A stretch of 21,829 nucleotides of DNA from a virus, in IMG/VR virus record IMGVR_UViG_3300005513_000031, positions 1 to 21,829 of that record; one strand, given 5' to 3'. Below are positions 7,316 to 14,091 of this stretch, in pieces. The translations under genes and the position numbers were made by a program. The notes below the pieces were generated by a model. It made no database searches, was not told where the DNA came from, and was given only the letters and a program-made list of their open reading frames with translations. Every line of letters begins with the position of its first letter. Position 1 is the first letter of the stretch.

Positions 7316-7796
7316 GGCCCTTTACGGACTGTGCGGTGAGTTAACGGTAGCGCTTACATCGTTCGCAGCGACGATTACCGTTAATGATGAAATGCTGGCC
7401 AAGCTACGCTTGGCACTTCAAGGTAGTAACTACACGTTCCTAATAATCAAAACGTCTACCACATACGAAGTCGTCCGCACAGCCGGTTTTATTGGTAACA
7501 CTATCTCGGTAGTACGCGCACAGGATGGAACCACGGCGCAAGCGTTTCCGGTTAATACCGAGGTAGAATTCGTATTAGGTGATACTGCCATCGCGGATAT
7601 GATTAGCGAGCGCATGCTCGGACAGATTAATATCCAAGGTGCCGGTATTGTCCAAGTAACCCAGACAGGGACGAATAGCTACAGCATCTATGTACCGGAG
7701 ATTAGTATTACTTCGGACTCAGACAAGGTGCTAGTCGGCGGTGAGTTCCCCTCGTTCGTACTGTCTGCCCCGCTAACAAGTGGATGCTGTGATTAA
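7308..7796 (+). CDS. Short appendage protein: shared N-terminal module ending in Cys-Cys (paralogue A)
   Basis: A 162-residue protein that is almost only the shared module. Residues 1-100 match the N-terminus of three other appendage genes: a hydrophobic start, a variable beta strand set, a YEVVRTAGF/VVRAQDGTTAQAFPV segment, and then IADMISE. Residues 111-150 (GAGIVQVTQ, then a beta strand set) match residues 117-156 of the 14091 product, where the same GAGIV-VTQ motif is followed at the same distance by a Cys motif. The protein stops right after Cys160-Cys161-Asp. It may be a free docking or adaptor subunit for the appendages. The ATG overlaps the preceding stop by 8 bases. The function is inferred from the paralogy. 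Confidence 0.65.
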   Translation: MFKALYGLCGELTVALTSFAATITVNDEMLAKLRLALQGSNYTFLIIKTSTTYEVVRTAGFIGNTISVVRAQDGTTAQAFPVNTEVEFVLGDTAIADMISERMLGQINIQGAGIVQVTQTGTNSYSIYVPEISITSDSDKVLVGGEFPSFVLSAPLTSGCCD

Positions 7797-8715
7797 GAGA
7801 CTCTATCTCGCTAATGGAACACTGACAACACCGTTAGCGAGTACGTCCGAAGATATCGCCGTGGACAGTACGCTAGGGGCGTATCTGGCTGCGCAGCTCG
7901 ACGTAGGAGACTGGACATATCTAAGCCTTATGTGGCAGGATAAGGTAGAGATTATCCGACTGCATATGGAGTTTAGTGGGCTAGAAGTAGACCGTGGAAT
8001 TAATGGTCAGCGGCATTCGTACCCGGCTGGATCGGTAGTCAAATACCAATTGACCCAGCAAGAGATTCAGGATGCTACTAACAGCGCTCCACTGAACTTA
8101 TATGCTAGCGGCTATGGCGCAGCGACCGTAGATAACACAGGCAGCACATGGACTGTAGGCTACCCGACACTTACGACCCAGACGGTAGGCGGTATCGAAA
8201 CATACTACACCGATTTGGGCGAACTGGTTATTACGGATAAGATTGGCGCGTTCGGGTGTTGCGGCGAAGGGTTAGATGGCGCACCGGGGATCGATGGGCC
8301 GTTTTTCTACTTTACGTCGATGCTGTACCCACTTAATATCACGGACAGCGGCATTGATGGGATGCCACAGGGGCGAGCCAAAGACGGGCACCCGTTTAAC
8401 TGGCCCTTTGACTTCCAACTGCTGAACAAGTGGTTTACGCAAGTAGACATGCGTATAGCCGCAACGCTGACCGCAAAAGACTTTAATCTGTATGGTGGTG
8501 CCCATTCTTACGCGTTCTTGGATAAAGCGTACGCAACGATAGTAGTGGAAGACTCATTACTGTACGGCGCTAATCATACCTACGCAGCTACAGAAAACTT
8601 GTACTCGGACGCATACCCACTGTCTGCATTACTCTACGGCGGCGCAGTGACTTACTCCACTGATATAGACCAATTGTATGGTACTATATCTGTATCTAAT
8701 ATGACGGTAGCATAA
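7789..8715 (+). CDS. Appendage protein with shared N-terminal module and 24-residue repeats (paralogue B)
   Basis: A 308-residue protein. The start GTG at 7789 gives MIKRLYLANG, matching MKRAYLANG of the 10359 gene; an in-frame GTG at 7780 adds three residues. Residues 1-97 are the shared module (a VDRGINGQRHSYPAG segment, then IQDAT), and a beta segment ends in FGCCGEG (Cys157-Cys158), followed by a short Gly-rich collagen-like hinge (GLDGAPGIDG). Residues 175-220 are unlike the rest. Residues 233-304 are three 24-residue repeats, each starting with a LYG motif followed by a TY or SY. Such repeats fit a beta-helical or fibrous tip. It is probably part of the tail-appendage apparatus; the host-binding role is inferred. 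The gene overlaps the previous stop by 8 bases and the next ATG by one. Confidence 0.65.
   Translation: MIKRLYLANGTLTTPLASTSEDIAVDSTLGAYLAAQLDVGDWTYLSLMWQDKVEIIRLHMEFSGLEVDRGINGQRHSYPAGSVVKYQLTQQEIQDATNSAPLNLYASGYGAATVDNTGSTWTVGYPTLTTQTVGGIETYYTDLGELVITDKIGAFGCCGEGLDGAPGIDGPFFYFTSMLYPLNITDSGIDGMPQGRAKDGHPFNWPFDFQLLNKWFTQVDMRIAATLTAKDFNLYGGAHSYAFLDKAYATIVVEDSLLYGANHTYAATENLYSDAYPLSALLYGGAVTYSTDIDQLYGTISVSNMTVA
8485..8700 (+). repeat. Three tandem 24-residue (72-base) coding repeats
   Basis: Residues 233-256, 257-280 and 281-304 of the 7789 product each follow the pattern of a hydrophobic residue, LYG, Gly or Ala, a variable pair, then TY or SY, with aromatic residues in the second half. The copies diverge in DNA, so they are old or under selection for the protein pattern rather than recent duplications. 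Confidence 0.6.
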
Positions 8716-9776
8716 TGGGCAGAATAATTACCCCGGATCAAGCTCTCATTCTCCCGAAAGGTCCGCGCGGGTTTAATGCCGATGGCCTAGAGATACCCAC
8801 CGCCTATGCAGGTTTAGGTGGGCGCTACCGTATGCAGGTGCATAAAGCCAAGTCTGGTACGCTCAGCCATGACACAGGGTGGTTCAGCAATCTCATCACT
8901 AATACTGGCCTCGTCAATATGGCGACGGCTGGCATTATCAATGAGTGGGCAGCGGGTTGTGCGGTAGGTACAGGTAACACTACCCCCCAAAACACTGACA
9001 CACAGTTAGCTAACTACCTAACTAAAGTCGGTGCGCAGGGGTCGTACAACCCCGCAGGTATTATGAGTTATGTACCCCAGAACGGCTCAACGCCGCCTAT
9101 GTGGGTGCTGACGTACACCTTCGTTTTCCCGACAGGAGCAGCCGCAGGTAATCTGACTGAAATCGGTACATTCTCCCCGAATAACCCCACGGGGCAGTTA
9201 GCACTTACCAGTCGCGCACTCATCGTAGACTCTAATGGTAACCCGACGTCGATCACCGTACTGTCTAATGAAATTCTGACAGTCACGTATCAAATTCTGT
9301 TCTATCTGGACCCGACTGACCACGCGTTTACTTTCAACGTGAATGGTAGTCCGGTGACAGGTACGTACCGCATAATGAACATGGCGACGCCTACGGCGTG
9401 TTACTGGACCCTCCAGTCAAGCTCTGGCAGCAACGGCTACGCGTCTACGTATATCTATGTATACTCCGGCAACATGGGCATCAATACAGGCGCCCCAACA
9501 GGATCGAGTACAAGCTTTACATGCTATACCGGCAATTGCACGATGACGTTCGTAAACGATATCGTCAATTCCGATACCTGCTATGTGGATGTTCAGAACG
9601 TAACGTTTACGGCGACACAGGCCAATTACGCAGGCGGTATTAATTCCTTCTCGGCAGAAAGCCGCTTCCAGCGTATGCAGTTCGGTAACCTAAGCGCACC
9701 GATCAACAAGATCGCGGGACAGCAGCTTACTATGGGCTTCCGCTTCGCATGGGGCCGCTACCCAGCAGGTTCGTAA
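8715..9776 (+). CDS. Tail-fibre-like virion protein
   Basis: A 353-residue protein. Residues 56-70 (WFSNLITNTGLVNMA) match a motif often seen in phage tail-fibre proteins, where a tryptophan-Phe-x-Asn-Leu-Ile segment opens a beta domain covering roughly residues 35-200. The second half (200-353) is Thr/Ser/Asn-rich beta sequence with four cysteines (229, 270, 275 and 289) and a C-terminal INKIAGQQLTMGFRFAWGR. It probably forms part of the tail appendage, possibly a baseplate-like or fibre connector. The ATG overlaps the previous stop by one base (TAATG) and there is a single base before the next gene. I do not recognise a precise family. Confidence 0.65.
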   Translation: MGRIITPDQALILPKGPRGFNADGLEIPTAYAGLGGRYRMQVHKAKSGTLSHDTGWFSNLITNTGLVNMATAGIINEWAAGCAVGTGNTTPQNTDTQLANYLTKVGAQGSYNPAGIMSYVPQNGSTPPMWVLTYTFVFPTGAAAGNLTEIGTFSPNNPTGQLALTSRALIVDSNGNPTSITVLSNEILTVTYQILFYLDPTDHAFTFNVNGSPVTGTYRIMNMATPTACYWTLQSSSGSNGYASTYIYVYSGNMGINTGAPTGSSTSFTCYTGNCTMTFVNDIVNSDTCYVDVQNVTFTATQANYAGGINSFSAESRFQRMQFGNLSAPINKIAGQQLTMGFRFAWGRYPAGS

Positions 9777-9777
9777 T

Positions 9778-10362
9778 ATGGCGATGCCTAATAATTCGTT
9801 GTCCCAGATCGCCATTAAGTACACATGGCGCGGGCGCGACACACAAGACCCTACGGACCTACAGGACACCGAAGAAGGCGGCGTCGCACTCAATAACACG
9901 TCGATGGGGCTTGAGTACCAGCTATGGACGTTTACGTATGATGCCCATTACGCCTACGTCAATGCACCTAATCAACCGAAGATCGCTCTGTTCGCTAAGG
10001 ATGGCATAGAGAACATCAGAGGATGCTTCGACCAGAACATGAACCCCTTCGTGGCGTTCTTTCAGGGCGGTCAATGGCAATACTGGTGGTATGATACCGT
10101 GTCGTCGGGGATGGTGTTTAGTTCCCTGCCCGTAGGAGTTACTTCGGTAGCATGCACCTTAGACGACAAACGGCAGATAAACTCCAATACATCGGACATT
10201 CTACTGTTCTATACCAACAACGGAAATCTATATCACCGTAGACAGCGCGACCGATACACCGCCGAACTACTCGTTCGGGCCGGAGTGGGCGGCACGCTAG
10301 TCAAGGTCGGTATGAACGGTATTCAACGACTACAGATTAAGATGCAGACGCCCCCACTATGA
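9778..10362 (+). CDS. Virion structural protein of the tail-appendage cluster
   Basis: A 194-residue protein. A central beta region (QPKIALFAKDGIENIRGCF, NPFVAFFQGGQWQYWWYD) is followed by SDILLFYTNNGNLYHRRQRD, a segment I associate with phage structural proteins that carry a propeller-like or blade-like domain. The WQYWWYD stretch and paired arginines look like an exposed sheet and a positively charged edge. It overlaps the following gene by four bases (ATGA). An in-frame ATG at 9784 is an alternative start two residues shorter. The gene has a normal codon pattern and no break with the 8715 gene. It is likely a tail or appendage subunit; no activity is proposed. Confidence 0.65.
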   Translation: MAMPNNSLSQIAIKYTWRGRDTQDPTDLQDTEEGGVALNNTSMGLEYQLWTFTYDAHYAYVNAPNQPKIALFAKDGIENIRGCFDQNMNPFVAFFQGGQWQYWWYDTVSSGMVFSSLPVGVTSVACTLDDKRQINSNTSDILLFYTNNGNLYHRRQRDRYTAELLVRAGVGGTLVKVGMNGIQRLQIKMQTPPL

Positions 10363-10910
10363 AGCGCGCTTATCTCGCTAATGGATACCTTGTTCAGCCG
10401 CTTAGCGAGAAAGGTTACGTCGCTACAGTGGACGCGGCAACGTGGCTGTACTTAAATACGTTGCTGGGCACGGACTACTGCTACCTAGTCATCGCTGGCA
10501 GGGAAGTTGTCAAAGTCCTTGGGCTACAGGCGACCAATCAGGTTCTATTGCAGCGCGGACTAGAAGGCACGCATCGGAAGACATGGATTGCAGGCCGGTC
10601 TATTAAGTACGGACTCACATGGTCAGAAGTACAGGACGCTACAACGTACATAGGGTATACCCTTAATGTAAGCGGCGGCGTGTCATGGGATGGAGTTAAT
10701 ATCTTCTACCCCGAACTGAACTTACTAGGTATAGGCGGCATCACATGCGATGGCACGTATATTGATGATATCCCCGATAATGTAGGGTGCTGCATTAGTA
10801 CCGAGCCGCCATCGATCCCGCTGCAATACTTACCACTACGTCAAGTGTATTTGACAGGCGCATTTGACTACAGAATTACAGATTCAGGCGATTATAGGGT
10901 GTATCAATAA
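10359..10910 (+). CDS. Appendage protein with shared N-terminal module (paralogue C)
   Basis: A 183-residue protein starting MKRAYLANG and closest to the 7789 product. The shared module runs to about residue 95: EVVKVLGL, LLQRGLEGTH, then VQDAT in the position of IQDAT. A beta segment (INIFYPEL-like VNIFYPEL, then GGITCDG) ends in VGCC (Cys144-Cys145). The last 38 residues (YLPLRQVYLTGAFDY, ITDSGDYRV) recall part of the 7789 product after its hinge (ITDSG occurs in both). There is no long tip, so it may be a short adaptor or stalk subunit of the same apparatus. It overlaps its neighbours by four bases upstream and one downstream. Confidence 0.65.
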   Translation: MKRAYLANGYLVQPLSEKGYVATVDAATWLYLNTLLGTDYCYLVIAGREVVKVLGLQATNQVLLQRGLEGTHRKTWIAGRSIKYGLTWSEVQDATTYIGYTLNVSGGVSWDGVNIFYPELNLLGIGGITCDGTYIDDIPDNVGCCISTEPPSIPLQYLPLRQVYLTGAFDYRITDSGDYRVYQ

Positions 10911-11491
10911 TGGGTAAGTACATCAGTGATCTGCCTGCGAAAACTCCACTGGTAGGTTCGGAGTTAATTGAAATACAAGACGGTGCCGGTAGCGGCTCTA
11001 GTAAGCACGCGACCGTGCAAGACGTGGCCAATTTATTTGAGCCGGCCTACCCCGTCTCGTCCGTCAATGGGCAGACCGGAGCGGTTGCTCTAACCGCAGA
11101 TAACGTCCCCGAAGCGACACCGACACCGACCAATAAGTATTACACGACTAAGCGCAACGCGCAGAGTCCGGTTAATGCGCTTGCGATTGTGGCGGGCGTC
11201 GTTACGATTGACTGTTCACTAGGTTCGTATTTCACGTTGCTGCTTAATGCCAACGTGACTAGCATCGTGTTCGCCAATCTGCCAGCGGCGGGGATCGGCC
11301 AGACCATCGCTATCCGCATGCAGCAGGACGCCACCGGAAACCGCACGGTTGCGCTTCCAAGCGCCTTCAAGGCCACCACGGGTAGTCTGTCCTCCCCGGT
11401 CGCCACGGCGGCGCTCTACACCCTTCTGATGGCGACGACGTTCGATCAGGGCACCCGCTGGGAATACACCATGCAGGGAGTAGCTTCGTGA
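10910..11491 (+). CDS. Tail-fibre-type protein with an exchanged high-GC C-terminal domain
   Basis: A 193-residue protein. Residues 5-40 (ISDLPAKTPLVGSELIEIQD, then TVQDVANLF) and residues 49-66 (VSSVNGQTGAVALTADNV) are motifs that recur in many tailed-phage fibre proteins, the first near N-termini that attach to the virion and the second before the tip. Residues 114-187 form a beta domain (VTSIVFANLP, IAIRMQQDATGNRTVALPS, TRWEYTM) of a kind common in fibre tips. The DNA for residues about 124-184 is 68 % GC, well above its surroundings, suggesting that this domain came in from another source. The protein probably belongs to the appendage apparatus. It overlaps the next gene by four bases (GTGA). 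Confidence 0.75.
   Translation: MGKYISDLPAKTPLVGSELIEIQDGAGSGSSKHATVQDVANLFEPAYPVSSVNGQTGAVALTADNVPEATPTPTNKYYTTKRNAQSPVNALAIVAGVVTIDCSLGSYFTLLLNANVTSIVFANLPAAGIGQTIAIRMQQDATGNRTVALPSAFKATTGSLSSPVATAALYTLLMATTFDQGTRWEYTMQGVAS
11281..11460 (+). other. High-GC island within the fibre gene
   Basis: Hand count gives 122 G or C in 180 bases (68 %), against 47 % in the 60 bases before (11221-11280), 53 % in the 60 after (11461-11520) and 43 % at 12361-12420. Codons shift to GCC, CTG and ATC. The segment covers most of the C-terminal fibre domain. Confidence 0.6.
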
Positions 11492-14091
11492 TCGGATTGC
11501 TCGCGCACACAGCCTTATACCTGGCAATTACCGGAACCGTACCCGTCGATTTAGGCGACGCGCAGTGGTCGAATACCGCTGCGCTTTTGCATTGCGAGAC
11601 GAATACCTATACGCATAAAGCGCTTATACGCGCAGATCAGCCGAACAATACGACGACGTTTACCGACGAAACAGGTAATACGTGGACGGCAGGTGGTACA
11701 GCTAAGATCGTTACCACTAATAAAAAGTATGGCATGAGTTCCATGTACTTCGATGGATCGGTGAACTGCTGCTATACTGGCCCGACTAACTTCGTAGGTA
11801 TCGGTACTCAAGACTTTACATTCGAGGCATGGGTCTACCCGACTAAGGTACAAGATACTACAGCAGTCGATGCTAACGACCGCTGGATTTTCGGCGGCTG
11901 GAATACAGCGAATGGATGCTTCGTGGTGTTCTTAGGTAGCCAGAACTACCAGCTACAGTTATGGGATGGATATAACGCGAACAAGTCTATCGTCGCTGTC
12001 CGCCCGTTCATGTGGAACCATGTCGCTATCGTACGTAAGTCCAACACACTCTACTTTTTCGTCAATGGAGTGTTAGGCAATACCATCGCGAACTATACAA
12101 CCAGTTTCGTAAACCAGACCGGCACATGGATCGGCGGTGAGAAGGGCGTTAGTAGTCGATGGTTCTCTGGCTATATCGACAGCGTTCGCTGGATCACAGG
12201 CACGGGGCTGTACACCACAGACTTTACACCTCCACTGCGCGAGTTTGATTACACGGTAGCTAAGCCGACGGACGAAGTAGGTAACCGCTGGAACCTGAGC
12301 GGCTCGTCGTCGCATGTCTATCCTAGCCCTACATGGAAAATGTTTGGGTCTACCTCGTACTATTTCGATGGTGCAGGTACTAATTACCTGTATACCACAG
12401 ACGTAGCGGCGCTTAATTCTTCGGATTACACAGTAGAAGGATTCTTCTGCTTAGACCAACTTAGTACGTCATACATCAGAACCCTATGGTCTAACTACGA
12501 TGGCAACCAATCTCACGGCAGAATCTTACTAACGGTTAGTACAAATAATACTCTCAACTTCGGAGAGCAGGATTCCAACGGCAATAATAGCTCCGGCGGC
12601 AATACTACAGTTACCGTAGCCGCTAACACGACGTACCATTTCGCCTGCGTTAAACAAGGTACGACATGTACACTGTACTTAAATGGTGTAAATGTATTAC
12701 AGTTTACATCGGTGGCGCGTACTCAATATACGAATATGCTAACACTAGGTATATTCGACTACACATCGGGAACGTATAATTACCCATATAAAGGTTATAT
12801 TGATGAGGTTCGCGTGTCGCGCTTTGCGCGGTATACCGCGAACTTCGTCGTGCCCGCACAACAGTTCTCCAACAAAGGCAAGACTGCCGCATTGCTGCAT
12901 TTCGATGGCGCAAACGGTAGTACCGTATTCAATGACGATATCGGGTCTACGTGGACGGCTAATGGTTCGGCAGCGCTTAGCACTGCGCAGCAAAACTTTG
13001 GGCCATCGTCGGGCTACTTCGATGGGGCGAGTGGGTATATATCTACGCCCGCAGCGAATGACTTTAATCTGACAAGCGGGGACTGGACAGTAGAATGTAA
13101 TTTCTACTGCACTGCGCTAACTTCGGGCAGCCAAAGTCTTATCGACAAAGACGGCACGTTCGGCAGATCGTTCGCGCAATACGACCTATCCATCAGTTCT
13201 ACTGGTAAGCTGCTAGCTACCATAGGTACAGGCAATGGCACAGGCTACCAACAGACGATAACAGGAACGACGACTGTAACGCTCAATACGTTCCACCATA
13301 CCGCAGTCGTACGGTTAGGATCAACGTTCTACCTATACCTTGATGGCGGGCTAGAAGGCTCCTTAGCAATCACGGGTACCATGGCCGAAGGCAGTAAACC
13401 ATTACTGGTGGGCTACCAGACAGGACAACCTACAGCGGTAAGGTTTAATGGCTACATAGACGAACTACGCATCGTAAAGGGTGAAGCGAAATATCGCACC
13501 CAATTCTTGCCGCCTATCCGCGCGCATCTGGCGGACGCGAGCAATGCGGTGTATGCTTTCTCCGACGACTACACCACCGGGTCGCTGGGGAATTACCTCG
13601 ATCTTGCTAGCTCGCCAGTTACCACTTGGACATATGGCGCAGGCCAGTTAATCGCAGTCCACGGTACGGGAAGTAGTGAAGCGGCTAAGCTCTATAATGG
13701 ATTACGGGCCACAGATTTCCGTGTCGATTGGACTATGACACAGGCGGACGATTCTGGCGTAGCTGTACGGTATCAGGACATTAATAACCGTTATGTAGTT
13801 GCCTGCTACGATAACTCGTCCAGTGAAGGTAGTGCGTCGTACAGTCGAGTCACGGTTTATCGTGTTGTTGCTGGTACGGCTACTCAGATCGGCACGAGCA
13901 CCATTCCAACATGGACACGCGGAGTCGCTACTAACTTCACGGCTACGATTAGCGGCAACTTAATTACGGTTTACGTCAATGGTACACAATACCTGAGTAT
14001 CACAGATAGTACGCCGTGGTCTGGATTAGGTAGGTGCGGTCCTCGTATCTACACGGGTCAGAGTAACTATACTAAATATAAGGTGCAGTAA
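11488..14091 (+). CDS. Large multi-domain lectin-like (LamG/concanavalin-type) virion protein
   Basis: An 867-residue protein with a GTG start, AGGGAG 7 bases upstream. It has three clear LamG/concanavalin-like jelly-roll domains of about 200 residues: 31-250, 262-460 and 466-676. Each carries the family landmarks of a YFDG strand near the start (87, 291, 510), a VEGF-like or FEAWVYP strand, a YLNG or FVNG turn and a closing GYID with VR or LR (228, 436, 655). Residues 690-867 appear to be a fourth beta-sandwich (SDDYTTGSLGNYLD, DFRVDWTMTQADDSGVAVRY) of a related shape. These folds usually bind sugars, so a role in binding a host glycan is likely but unproved, and no catalytic motif is seen. 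Domain 1 has Cys94-Cys95 and a roughly 13-residue insertion near its start. The first 15 residues are hydrophobic. Confidence 0.85.
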   Translation: MIGLLAHTALYLAITGTVPVDLGDAQWSNTAALLHCETNTYTHKALIRADQPNNTTTFTDETGNTWTAGGTAKIVTTNKKYGMSSMYFDGSVNCCYTGPTNFVGIGTQDFTFEAWVYPTKVQDTTAVDANDRWIFGGWNTANGCFVVFLGSQNYQLQLWDGYNANKSIVAVRPFMWNHVAIVRKSNTLYFFVNGVLGNTIANYTTSFVNQTGTWIGGEKGVSSRWFSGYIDSVRWITGTGLYTTDFTPPLREFDYTVAKPTDEVGNRWNLSGSSSHVYPSPTWKMFGSTSYYFDGAGTNYLYTTDVAALNSSDYTVEGFFCLDQLSTSYIRTLWSNYDGNQSHGRILLTVSTNNTLNFGEQDSNGNNSSGGNTTVTVAANTTYHFACVKQGTTCTLYLNGVNVLQFTSVARTQYTNMLTLGIFDYTSGTYNYPYKGYIDEVRVSRFARYTANFVVPAQQFSNKGKTAALLHFDGANGSTVFNDDIGSTWTANGSAALSTAQQNFGPSSGYFDGASGYISTPAANDFNLTSGDWTVECNFYCTALTSGSQSLIDKDGTFGRSFAQYDLSISSTGKLLATIGTGNGTGYQQTITGTTTVTLNTFHHTAVVRLGSTFYLYLDGGLEGSLAITGTMAEGSKPLLVGYQTGQPTAVRFNGYIDELRIVKGEAKYRTQFLPPIRAHLADASNAVYAFSDDYTTGSLGNYLDLASSPVTTWTYGAGQLIAVHGTGSSEAAKLYNGLRATDFRVDWTMTQADDSGVAVRYQDINNRYVVACYDNSSSEGSASYSRVTVYRVVAGTATQIGTSTIPTWTRGVATNFTATISGNLITVYVNGTQYLSITDSTPWSGLGRCGPRIYTGQSNYTKYKVQ

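Noticed and set aside
8700-9790. Possible split of one fibre gene into the 8715 and 9778 genes
   Set aside because: The first protein ends with a complete-looking C-terminal segment and the second opens with its own ATG and different composition; the single-base gap fits the general coupling pattern.
10851-10879. A perfect TTGACA with a hexamer 17 bases downstream, as in a sigma-70 promoter
   Set aside because: The downstream hexamer AATTAC matches TATAAT at only three positions, and it lies at the end of a coding gene.
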